Shown: piece by piece, positions 24,106-35,500 of the stretch
Layout: every line of letters begins with the position of its first letter
Position numbering within the stretch: position 1 is the stretch's first letter
NCBI RefSeq assembly: GCF_022376445.1
Contig: NW_025955003.1
Location: 62,001 to 126,000, forward strand
Length of the DNA: 64,000 nucleotides
From: Fomitopsis serialis
Lineage: Eukaryota; Basidiomycota; Agaricomycetes; Polyporales; Fomitopsidaceae
Direction: 5' to 3'
Translations under genes and position numbers: made by a program
The notes under the pieces: model-generated
The model's database searches: none
What the model was told of the DNA's origin: nothing
Seen by the model: the letters and a program-made list of their open reading frames with translations, nothing else

Positions 24106-25289
24106 TCATTCGTCAATGACATCGAGAAACTCGAGGAGTGGCTTCTCGCCCTTATGCCGCCCAGTGCTGTGCCGCATGCCGGCGTCATGTCGAGAAAGGA
24201 CGGTGCCGCACAGCATGCATTTCCACCCGCCCCTGCGATCATGAGCCGCCTCATGACGACGGAGGTCCGCCTTGCGCAAGAACGACCGCTTGCAGCCATT
24301 GTATCCACATGAGATGGGTGCCCCCACCTGTCTGCGTGGGCTCCCGAGCAATGTGCGCCGTTCAGCCCAGGGGGTCCTCCGTTTCGACCTTTTCTTGCTT
24401 TTAGGGCCCGAAACGCTGTATACCTGGAACGGTGCTGCCTCACTGGGGTGCTCCACGGAGGCATTCATGCGCCCAGGCTCAACAAGTCCTGGTTCACGAT
24501 GTAGATCGACATCATTATGGTCACTGATGTCTCCTGTAGCTCCGTCTTGCGAGTCCTCGTATTCGCTAGAAGCGGCATCGTCCTCTGCGTCGGGCAGGAC
24601 TGACGATGACGATGGCGCTTGGGGATTCGCAACCGCGGAACGGGTTCTGCTTGCGCGCATACGCGATAGCAAGGTGATCGCCGACTGCTCCATCTCCGCT
24701 AGGCCGGGTAAGTGCGGTGTTGCGTCGGGTACACGATCGCGTGTGGCGTGTCCGTCAAGCAGTCGATCTTCGAGACGATGCTCTGGTTGGATTTGGTCTA
24801 GTGAAGACGGCCTGATCGAGTGGGCTTGAAACTCGTCATTACGAAGACGCCGCACAGAAAAGGTCGCCTGGACTCGGAATGCTTCGGATCGTCCTTCCGG
24901 ATGGCATATAAACGACGTCTGATGTCGAGATTGTAATGCACTAGGGTCTTCGCACTCTATCATAGCGCTAGAGGAGACCATCCGATAATTGAGGGCAGTA
25001 GAACCGGCCACAGGAACAGGTTTGACTGAGAGACGGATACCTGGAGTGGCGTTGTGTGGCACCTAAATGGGAGACAATATTGATCCAAGTGAGATGATGA
25101 CTATCACGCGCATGAACGCACTCATCGTACACTGTTATTGCTATCATCGCCAGTCTTGGCTGCGATGTCAGGTAATGACGCCTCCATCACAAACCGCACG
25201 CAGTGGCGAGGCGGATGAGACGTGGCGGAGAGCGCGGCGGACTCGGGGGATGCCCGAGGCGCAACTTGAAAATTAGAGGGCGGCTGCAT
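24106..25289 (-). CDS. C2H2 zinc-finger protein, tandem paralog 2
   Basis: The ATG at 25289 (MQPPSNFQVAPRASPESAAL) opens a first exon ending NNS. A canonical donor (GTACGA, about 25131) and acceptor (about 25063) then join in phase to VPHNATPGIRLS. The segment ALQSRHQTSFICHPEGRSEA aligns with paralog 1. The C-terminus has two fingers, CGYNGC with HEAAH, then CMLC with HSTGRH (four residues between the histidines), and ends LLEFLDVIDE at 24106. A basic stretch (KSKKRSKRR) just before the fingers is a likely nuclear localisation signal. About 370 residues; the rest is low-complexity and acidic. It is probably a transcription regulator; nothing indicates its targets. Confidence 0.85.
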
Positions 25290-25362
25290 GGAAGATATGA
25301 GTGGCGCAAGTACTGTAGACAAGTAAGATTGGGGATGCAGGAGCGGATGTCTACGCCCATGG

Positions 25363-25369
25363 TTATATA
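25363..25369 (-). promoter_or_regulatory. TATA box, zinc-finger paralog 2
   Basis: TATATAA on the minus strand about 75 nt upstream of the ATG at 25289, which supports that ATG over non-ATG starts further upstream. Confidence 0.5.
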
Positions 25370-26113
25370 TGACGAACAGACAGGAATCAGACGCCAGTGC
25401 GGTACATCATCATGGCCGCATGCCGTTGAGCTCGCGGGCGCTACTACATAGTGGGCTGAAGCGGAAGCGTCACGGTCAAAGCGGCGCTACCGACTGTAAC
25501 TTGAAAATGCTTGTCGCTCACGAACCATCTCCGTCGCACATGTATTAGCTCGAGCCTAGGCCAGTTATTTAATTGATGAATTGTCATGGGCGGACGTCGG
25601 GCGGACGTTGATGCTTTGCGCTATGAAGTCCGCCTTTGGTGCCAGTAGTACGAGATGACCTAGTTTCAAAAACTTGTAAGTACTGCGACGAGCAGCGTTA
25701 TATACCTTGCGAAATCAACTGTAGACGGTCTGAACAGACGCACTCGGGCTAATACAGCGAGTAAGTATTGGGTATATATTGATCAGTCTCTGACGAAACT
25801 AGATACAGAACTTGTAGTAGATGATCTTGAACGCAGCTACTATGAACTACTAGATCTATGCATAATGTTTCTGCACCAAATTGAACGGAGCTCTGTGGGT
25901 ATACATGCCGCCAATACCTCCCCCAGGCCACACCGGATGCCTGACCATTGGTAAAGCAGCTCATCTCAGAGCAAATGCCGTAACGACAAAGGACGGGCTC
26001 GCACAGCGCCAGCCGGCGCAGGCTACTACCTGCTCAGCTTAGTGACCTACCGCTATGCAGCTTCGGTCGCGGCAGGTATACTTCTCCGAGTCGCAGCGTG
26101 TAAGTGGCCATGG

Positions 26114-27329
26114 TTATGAATTGGGACGGGTCGAAGTTCGCCTGGCAACACGAGTCGCATTATCTGTGGTTTCTGTCGAGCCACATCCGCCGGCAGCTAC
26201 TTCGTCCGCGGATGGTGCATCTTCAACAATTTGGACGGCCACGATCCATAACGGTTTCCCCCTGTGTCTGTTTCTCGAGTGGCGCTCTGCAGAGTCCGCG
26301 CGCGAGAGTATCAAGTTGCAATGCAGGCATTGGACTCTGCGCTGTTCATGCGTAACGGATTCATGCCGGTCCCGATCCCGCTCTCGTGTAAAGGTTTGCT
26401 GGCAGCCACTCTTGCGACACGCGATGTGCGTTGAAGGACATTTGATGTGGGTATTTTGGCGGGACGAAGATGCACGGCGCAAGTTCGGGCGATACTCGTC
26501 ATCGCTCTGCAATCTTCGTCTTGGCCGTTTCTTCTGAGGCATGAGGGTAGACTGTCCGGCACAATCCTCCTCCTCGTCTGTTTCCGCGCGTCTTTTCAAG
26601 TTCCTTCGGAAGGTCTGGCGCAGTACTTGTGGAGATTGCGCTGTCTGGCGTTCTTGATCCTTTTGATCGTGCAACTCGGATGCTGTTCCATGGACGCTGA
26701 GATCGGTCTCAAATTCACACGTCTGCGCTGTTGAACCCGAGTCGTCCACCGCCACAGTACTTGATTTGGTTCTTCCAAGCCCCGTGTCGTCCATGCTAGG
26801 AGCGATGTGGAAGCTTTCGTCGCCGTTTGTTGTAGGGGTGGGTGACAGCGTGGTCGAGGTTGGCTCCTGTGTTGCAAGCGCGGGTTCAGGTTCGGGGACC
26901 AGCGCAGGAAGAGGTGGTGGCGACCGTGGATGCGGCGAAGGGACAAAGGGGGGTGACCAGGTGTAGTGAGAATGGAAGTCGTGGTATATTGAAGAACCGT
27001 CTGCCAACTGCGAGGACCAGTCCGGCAAGTCCGGTAGACCGAATTCTCGTAGGAGCTCCGACAGGTTCGTCGGATTGTCGAGGGGCGACGGAAAATTCGC
27101 ATCACTTCCGAGAGAAGAAAGACTCTGCATCGCTAATGAGACATGAGGGTAAATGAACGACGACCATTTTACTCACATCTGTGTCGAAGTACTCCGTGGC
27201 GAAAGAATCTTCGCTTGACAGAAGCATCGAGTATAGGTCTGAGGCCGACATGGGGTCGTCGAATGCAAGGGGCAACGGTCCAAACGGGCTCGGTATTTCG
27301 CAAGGGGATGGGTGAGGCGGGTAAGACAA
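26114..27329 (-). CDS. C2H2 zinc-finger protein, tandem paralog 3
   Basis: Two exons, 27173-27329 and 26114-27132, joined in phase (donor GTAAAA) to about 391 residues. The start is MSYPPHPSPCEIPSPFGPLP. The N-terminal half is Pro/Ser-rich and acidic (a possible activation region, inferred), followed by basic clusters KRRAE and KKRPRRR. Two fingers are seen: CRKSGC with HESVTH, and CLHC with HSRNRH. The finger region aligns with paralogs 1 and 2 (each second finger is C-x2-C followed by R-x-DSA or RHDA before the histidines), but the N-terminus does not, so this copy is the most diverged. Its tail extends about 45 residues past the fingers and ends in an Arg/Thr-rich sequence at 26114. Confidence 0.85.
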
Positions 27330-27401
27330 AAAGGACTGCCGTCCACGGTAGGACAGGCGATATGGAGTGCGATTGTGTGGAGGAGCGCCACCCTCGACTG
27401 G

Positions 27402-27409
27402 CTTTTATA
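27402..27409 (-). promoter_or_regulatory. TATA box, zinc-finger paralog 3
   Basis: TATAAAAG on the minus strand about 75 nt upstream of the ATG at 27329. Confidence 0.55.
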
Positions 27410-29003
27410 AATTTCAGCCGCTGTAGTGTACTGTGTACAGTGATTCACACCATAGCGGATCCTATCCATATGCGCAGTTACCACTAACCTAGAAGCACCT
27501 CGGAAATCTGCTCAAAGGGCTCACCGTGTCCCAGAATAATGGTAACAATTTCGGAGTTCTATGAGCCGTATACTTCCAGCAGAGCCACTGTGAAAATCCC
27601 CCACACAGCCTGCCTTCACTGTCGTTCCTTTCTCGGTCGCAGACGGTTCACGTTGACGATTCCGGTCAAAATGCCATCGAGTTGAAGCTGATGGTAACGG
27701 TATGTTAGCATGACTCGGACTCTCAGAAAAGCCAGACACGAAGAACCTTTGATTGCCATCCCACACCTGATGGGTCCCTTGCGTCGCGTCAAACTTGAAG
27801 AAACGCCACAGGTGCACGCCGGTTGCCAGTGAGTCCGTTCCGAGCTGTCCAGATCCGGAAGGACGTCACAGCGTCCAGCGTTTCCTTTCCTTGTAAAATT
27901 GCAAGAATGGAGGCTTCTAGCCCAGTACACCGCTAGATTTGACAGCGGGCGCATGAATGCGATGTACGTTCTGGCGAAACGCGGCCAGCGGCGGTGACCG
28001 CACTTGATCTCAACAACTCAAGTCTCATTAGCATCTCGACAGTCGGAGCTACCAAAAAGAGACATGCTGTACCATAGCGCTCTCGCGCACAGCTTCCTGC
28101 CTACTAGTCTGCCGGGACCACACGCGTCGCCCGTTCACATTCCACCACTGGCAGTGCCAGTGCTGAGTGCTCCGTCCCGTAGACTCACGAAACCTCTCGT
28201 GTGGCGGTATAAGAGCAATCGAAGCCCAAGAAAGAATCCGTTGAAGCGTTCATCAAGATGTCCTGTGAAAGTACAAGAGTGGAGCGCATCGGAAATTGTG
28301 TTGTAGAAGCACAGCACCGGCGCCTACAGGAGGCGGTTGTTTGGTTCTAAGGCTCTTGCCAAACAACATAGTTCCATATTTGGCAGCCAGTGCAAGCCTG
28401 AGGCGGCAGGCCTCCTCAGCCTCAGGCTGAATGTTGCCAGATGTTGCCTGAACGCAGGCCTCGATTGCTCACTTCCTGTCAATATACGAAGCAGCTTTAT
28501 CCAAGTCGGAATAATGTTGCGTCCCATATTCCAGTTCAGTGGAAAGCTTGACTTACTCGGACATGTTGAGACACAACTTCAGCAAGTACTGGAACGCCAT
28601 CACCGCCGTCGCCTATACTAATAGTAGTAGAGTGCGAGAGGGCTAGAAGCCATGTCATTCTGACCCGCACCTACGTACGGTTGTGAGCAAACGGCAACGT
28701 ACATGACCACGGGTTCGGTGACTAAGTAGATGCGTCTAATACATATCGTGGATAGGTGCGGGCTACGAATGGGTGATGTGCGAGACCAGACAGACGAGAA
28801 GTGACGAGAGAGTGACAAGAGAGGCAGCGAGAGGAGAGGATGAGATGATCATAAAGAGACGTGTGAACATGCATACGGTCGTGGATTCATCGGAGGGTAT
28901 CGTACAAATGCAAATATCCAGAACAGACGTCGGCGCTAACGATTTGAACGACGCCAGCAAGGTACGAACCTCCTCGCCGCTGTAACTACCTGCAGGAGGA
29001 CCG
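27410..29003. other. Intergenic region with minor open frames
   Basis: About 1.6 kb. A minus-strand frame at 27521-27817 (about 98 codons, containing WRFFKFDATQGTHQVWDG) has a protein-like look, but I recognise no family and find no consistent exons around it; it may be a gene relic. At 28395-28428 an imperfect hairpin (AGCCTGAGG with CCTCAGGCT) lies in otherwise unremarkable sequence. The right end is the 3' flank of the Polo kinase. Confidence 0.35.
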
Positions 29004-32003
29004 CTAGCGCAACGACTGCTTTGACGAGCGAGTGCTCATGGGTGGCGGTCCGCCGGGCATCCCGAAGCCCTCCGGATCCTCGCCTTGCCCCTGCACCTGT
29101 TGATCTTCGCCAGAACCCGAACTCGAGCTGGCGTTCTTGATCGACACCAGTACCTCCTTACAGTACTTGATCTTGTCGAAGAGGCGCTGATTAAACTTGG
29201 CCTGCTTCGGGTCCGAGACCGGTGGGCGAAGTGCAAGGCCCATTACCTCGCTCAGAGTCCACCGGGTGAGGTTGTAGTCCTTGTCGATGTGGGTGATGAG
29301 TAGGCCTTGGGACGAGAGGATGACTTTTGAATGGTCGTAGAAGTTGAACTGTCAAACCGAGCGATCAGTGACGTCGAGAGAAGACAAGAAGACGCGAAGA
29401 CGGACCTGTAAGACGTCGTGACTCATCTTGAACACGATAACGTGCTTCATGCGGAGGTACTTCTGCACGAAGTCCATGCCCTTCGTGCGTTCCTTGTCTT
29501 CGTAAGTGTAGTCGTATTCGCCGTAGAGACGATCCATGATATAGCGTTCGAAATGCTTAAGGAGATACACCTTGCTCTTCAGATCTTCGGGATATACAGA
29601 CACCGTGTAGTTCTTGCGCACGTATACCGAGCCCTGGCGCCTCGACGAGACGTAATCAAAATGACTGTGGGAAAGGTCAGTAATGCAATGACGTGCAGCT
29701 GGCCAAAGGGTGCGCACTGTTTATCTGCGGAGAGAATCATCGTCGTACTGTCGTTAAAGTGCACCCCGACAGAGCCATCGGTGAGCGCATAACCCATGCC
29801 GTACTTGTTGCAGTAGTCGACCCAGGATACGATGAAGACCTTCGGGTCGGGCAAGCCAACCTCCTCGCGGGGATCCTTGAAGACTCGTCCAGCAGCCTTC
29901 GCATCAAACGCCACAGTGAGCGTCTGCGCGGCGGCGTCGAACCCATTCACGCGGAGAGCGGGCGCATTCTCAGTGGACGACGACGGGACCGGGGCCGGAA
30001 TAGTCGACTCCTCCTTAGGCACCTGCCTCTCTTTCACCTTCTCTCTCTCCTTGTTCGACTCTCCCCGCCGTTCGCGAGAAGGCCTGAACTCTGCAGGGGG
30101 GACGTTCTCCTGGTCCTCCTGGCCGTACGCCGAACCGGGCGCGCTGCCGGGCACCATCTGCGCGACGATGCGCGCTTTCTGGCTCTCCAACTCCTTCTTG
30201 CGGATCACCTCTCGCTGTACATCTTCGTCTTCCTCGCGCTCTGCGATGTTTTGAAGGTTCGTACGGCCGGGGCGTGCAGGGGAGCGCGGGTCCTTGGCTG
30301 CTTGGAGTTTGCGGAGGAGGGGCTCGCCACGGGGTGCAGCGAGGGGCGCAACCAGCAGAGGTTGACGAGCGGAGCTGAGCAGGGCAGAGATCGGCGAACC
30401 AGGTTGCACGGCCTTCTGGAACTCCTTCTCTTGTTGCGCCAAGCTTGACGACATGCCCTTGCTCTTGCTCGACGTAGCCGCAGAAGGCGCAGGTGGCGCG
30501 GGGACGTTGATGCTGGTTACCTGATCCTCGTCCAGCATTGCGTAGCGCTTGAGGCGCGCGAGGTTCGCCTCGGAGATCGAGCGCGTGATATGTGCGAAGC
30601 TCGGGGGGCCGTCATGCGCAGTTGCGGGGATGTAACCAGGCACGACGCCTGTTGTGAACCACGCATGTTCAACGATTTCGTGAAGGGTGGGGCGTTGCTG
30701 CGGGTCGGGGGTGAGGATCTGCTGTACGAGCTCCCTCACAAGCACAGACACAGCGCGGTCTTCGGGGAATTCGTACTCATTGTCCCGAATGCGCTTATAG
30801 ATGGCCTTGACATCCTTGGTTTGGAACGGCGGGCGGCCGACGACGAGCGTGTAGAGTATGACGCCAATCGACCACGTGTCGACCTCGAAACTGTGCCCAT
30901 TTGCGGTGTCGAAGAGAACCTCGGGCGCAATGTAGTTCGGCGTGCCGCAGATCGTCTTCTTGCGTTCGCCCGGGTTCTCGATGAGCGCCGCAAGGCCGAA
31001 GTCACCGACCTTCACGTTCATGTTACGGTCGAGGAAGATGTTGCCGAGCTTCAGGTCACGGTGGATGACCTGGTGCGTGTGCATGTATTGGCACGCGCCG
31101 ATGAGCTGCACCATAAAGAAACGTGACTCCGGCTCTGTGAAGCGTCGCCGCCGTCGCAGCATGTCCATGAGTGAGCCATTGTGGCATAGCTCGAGGGTCA
31201 TGTAGACGTTGTCGTCGTCCTCGAAACATTCTTGGAAACGAACGATGTTTGGGTGGTCGAGGGAACGGTGGATCTTGATTTCGGCGTAGAGCTGTGTGGC
31301 TGTTAGACGGGATGTTCAAGTTGCCACGACGACGTGCGTACCTTTGTCTTCGCCTTCTTAGTCTTGAGAGAGGATTTCGTGACAACTTTACACGCCGACC
31401 TTGAGCCGCGAGAGTCTTGGACTTCATACACGCGAGCGAAGCCACCCTGTCGATGCAAATGTCAGTGACTGGCAACACCGTCTCACCAGGAATGCCGCAA
31501 GTGGAGTCCCTATAACATGCACACAAAGATACCCGCGAGGCAAAAGAACTCGCAAGGCGCCACTACACGTCACGAATCGCGATTGAAGATGTGGTCGTCA
31601 CCCAACTCCAAACAGACAACGGCGACGCCGCCACATCCGTCGTGCTGCGAACGAGCAGCGCGGATGAAGCACAGGGCAGTGAGATGCAGCAAGCAAATCA
31701 TAGCAGGGACAGGCACAACTCAAGCCGCCGAGTTGTACTTACTTCGCCGAGCATGCCAATGCGGAAGAATTCAACCGTTCGAGACTTGTCGGTAATGACT
31801 TTGGGAGGTGAAGGCGGGGTGACTTTCATATTCTGCCTCGGCAGCGGGGGCGATGAAGGGTTGCGGTGTTTCTCTTGGACTTGTGGCTTGGGGGGTGTCC
31901 CGGGTGGTGCGTAGGGCTGGTTAATCGCGTGGTGGTTCGTAGGCGCGGTGCTGAGGGGGTTTCGCCGCGGCGGCGGGGCCATGGTGTAGAGGGGGACGGA
32001 CAT
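29004..32003 (-). CDS. plo1: Polo-like kinase (Cdc5/Plo1)
   Basis: Serine/threonine kinase driving mitotic entry, spindle assembly, mitotic exit and cytokinesis. Exons 31743-32003, 31342-31446, 29718-31291, 29406-29664 and 29004-29348 join in phase to 847 residues. A proline-rich N-terminus precedes the kinase domain: GEGGFARVY loop, ACKVV lysine, HRDLKLGN catalytic loop, DFGLA and the activation segment KKTICGTPNYIAPEV with the phosphorylatable threonine. A linker of about 200 residues is disordered and basic. Two polo boxes follow: VSWVDYCNKYGMGYALTDGS, and a second ending in FNFYDHSKVILSSQG, whose His and Lys correspond to the phosphopeptide pincer of human PLK1. The intron before the glycine loop is 296 nt; the others are about 50-57 nt. 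The gene is divergent from the large disordered-protein gene, with 537 bp between the two ATGs. Confidence 0.96.
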
Positions 32004-32540
32004 CGTCGTGGGCAGGCCTGACGCCGTCGACGCAGGTGCAGGGGTGGCTCGTGATGGATGGGAAGAAGCAGGAGCAAGCCTGCGACGTCGTGCTCAACGC
32101 ATGTTAGCCACGCTTACATAATCCCACGTTGTTGGTTCGATTTCGCGTAGCGCGTTTTCCACGTGACCGTGGTGGGGATGCGGTGGGCGCCTGAGCGATG
32201 GTACGCGACGCGCTGGGCGCTTTGGGCCAAAGCAGCCCGCCACTCGTCCGACTGCCGCACCTGCCATTGTCTCCTCGGTCAAAGCGCACCCTCCCGACGC
32301 TATGTCCCTCTTCAGGCAACTGTGGCGATGCACGCACTTCTTGTTCTTCCTCCCCCACCACCACTCCCCCGACAAATACCTTCGCCCTCCCCTCGCAACT
32401 TCTGCACGGGCTATTGTCCCGCGACTCGCAAGCAACCTCCTATACATACAGTCCCCCTGGCCGTGCTTGCACCCAAGCACGGCGAGATCGACATACCACC
32501 TTCAATCGGCCACGCCACAACCCTCACTTCATACCGCAAC

Positions 32541-35500
32541 ATGGCTCGAGGATCTCCAGGAAGGTATGTCCGCTTTGTTCATGTCAGGCAGACGATCGTA
32601 GGGCCCTGCGCCTCTGTGTCGCGCGACATCCTTGCTCGCCGTGCGCGCTACTCGCCGTTTTTGGTGTCGCCGACAAACCTCCCTCTACCTCGAACGCTTC
32701 TCACAGCGATCGCGTGTATGGTGGCGTCGTGACACGATTGAGTCTAGCACACCGCTCGAGGATACATCTGTCATCTTCGTGGCCGCCTGCGTCGCTGTGG
32801 AGAATGACTACTTCGCTCTCCTCCCGCTCTCCTCCCGCCCCTGCTTCGCGCATGACTGCTACCGCAGGGACGGCAGCGACGTCCATCATCGTTTCTGCCG
32901 CTGTGCTGCATCATGCGCGCCCTACAACGCACTGAATGTGCTCGTTGCGCCGACGCCACATTTGGGGTCGCCCGACTGTGCTGTCATGACCTCTCCTTGC
33001 CTCACTCTTCCTCACTGTCTTGACATTTCGAGGGCGTGCGTGCACTGGCTCACCATACATGACGGTTCCCTGAATCGTCGGGCTTCGCCTGGGCTCACCG
33101 CGCTGGTCATCGTACACGGTGTTGGACGCCACATCTCCGTGCGACTCATGTTTATTCCACAAACGAGCTTATCATAAGCCTGGTCTGTCCGTATGTCCGC
33201 CTCTGCCTCGCAGCCCACCATTGTGGCGCTTTGAGCAGTCTGCACATGCGTCTGCCATGTACGCGCTACGGGTCCAAGTTATGTTGGCCATTGAGCTCCA
33301 CATCTCCATGAGTGAGATCTGGGACACCGCGCCTCACCTAATACACGCTTGAAGCGGTATCGACGCGTCCATGGCGCGTCAGAACGCCCCCTCTCCACGT
33401 CCCGGTCATTGTGGCGTCGCACAGACCACGATCTTCGACGGTCTCTGTGACACTAGACCGTCAACAATATGATTGCAAACTTGATGCGATGTTCTGTGCA
33501 GTGTCCCAGCACAGTGGGTTGCTTGCTTAGGACACGCACGCACGTAGGATGGGCCCCTACTCATATTCGCCCTCACAGTCTGCTGCAGTCTTTTGGGACG
33601 TTCTGCCTTCCCATTTGCATCCCTTTTCGACCGAGAATTTCCGTGTACTAACCTCCCCTCCCTTCTCGCAGGGGAATCCTCAAGTCTGGTGGCTCCGATG
33701 GCACGCACCGGAAACGCTCGACCGTCCACTTCCACGACGAGCGTAAGGAGCGTGACCTCCGCGCCCAGCAGCTCCGGAACCTACGAACCACAAAGCCACG
33801 CACGCAAACAGACGGGGTTGAGAATGCGAAGCGCCTCACCGTTGGGGTCAACGCCGTGACAGGCAAGATGGTGTTCAAGATCAAGCCACCACAGCCGCCG
33901 GGTGGAGAGCATATACCAACGCCGATGCCGTCGCCCACCACGGCGATGGCGGCCCTCGCAGATGAAGATGAAGATGATGAGATGGGCGAGGGAGACGAAA
34001 CGGACGCTGAAGATGCGAACGGAGAGAACGAGGATGACGACGATATGGAAGAGTGCGACGTGACACAGCCGGCAGACGGTGCCGGCAGCGGACACCAGCC
34101 GGCACGGAATTCCACCGTGGGCGAGATCAGGAGACCCCTCGAAGATGATGACGACGAAGTACTCGACTGGGGGATTAGTGATGAAGAGGATCAAGATGGG
34201 GACCATGACCAGCCCGCGAAAGGCGGAAATGAGGGCGAAGATGAGGAGGATAAGGAAGATGACGATAAGAAAGACGAGGACAATGATGAGGATGAAGACG
34301 AGGACGATGAGGACGATGATGAGGATGAAGATGAAGACGAGGATGAGGACGAAGATAAGGAAGGCAAAGGTGAGCTGTCTCCGGCCTTCGTCATGTACCA
34401 ACGATCTGAGCACCTCGCAGAGATCAAACCGGACGAGCTTTCCGATCGCAGGAACGAATCGCAACAAAGGCAGGACGCAGCGCGACAGCACGCCATATCC
34501 CATAATGAAGACTCAACACAGGCGGAGCCGACGAAACCTGCATCCGAGGAGGACGTCGAGAAGTTCCTAGCCTCAGTGCCGATTCCTCCGGCCGGTCCGC
34601 CGCCTCATTCAGAGGACTTAGAGGCGGATACACAGGCCACCTCGACACAGGTGTCTCCGGCCCACTCCGAGCGCTACCGCTCGCCGTCGCCGGAAGGACG
34701 CCGCTCTGCAGCGCCTTCACCGGAGCCGCAGCTTCCGCCAGGGTTGGCCCGCCAAGATACCAGCAGGTCGCCTTCTCCGAGGCTGCAGACTCCGCCGCCG
34801 GTTGTGCTACGATTCAGAGAAGAGACGGAGGCAGAGAAGAACAAGCCAGCCGAGCTCGAGCTCGAGCTTGAGTCGATTCTAGCGTCACTATCGCTCGGAC
34901 GACGCGACACCACTACAAAGAAATCCACCCAGCCCGATCTTGGCCTCGATCTGGGTCTGGCGTCACTGTCCCTCACGCACGACGCCACAACCGACAGGCC
35001 GGTCGAAGATGACCTCGGTCTCGACATGGGCATGGCCTCGTTGTCGCTGGCCCCTCCCCGCCCGCCGCGTTCCCCTAGGCGTCTGTCGCCTCCGCCTGCC
35101 ATTGTCAACACGGTCGAAGACGCCACAAAGGAGGACGCCACAAAGGAAGTGCCCTCCATTGTGGTCACCCCCGCTCCTCGCGCCCAGAGTGTGCCCGTTC
35201 CCCGTACGGAGGCGGCACCTCTTGCTTCTGCAACACCAAAGCCTGCGCCCGTACAGAAGCCCAGTCCTCTTCCCGCAGCTTCTACTCCTCCTCCTCCTCC
35301 TCCTCCTCCTGCAGCTTCCGTCACTCGGCCTCGGCCTGCTGCGCCCGCCCCTCCGACCGTCGTGTCCACCCCTCCAAGAGACTCACTCGCATCTGTGATG
35401 TCTTCTGCGCCATCTGCAGTAGTGCCTACGCCTCCCGCAGACAAGAAAGTCTACACCACGCAGCCTCCCACCGAACCCGCTCCCATTCGATGGCCTGAGG

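Noticed and set aside
28395..28428. Hairpin as a rho-independent terminator
   Set aside because: This is a eukaryotic genome, there is no T-run, and it does not follow a gene end.
34191..34496. Antisense serine-rich protein
   Set aside because: It is the complement of the Asp/Glu codon tract in the disordered-protein gene; poly-Ser is the expected shadow of GAT/GAG/GAC repeats.
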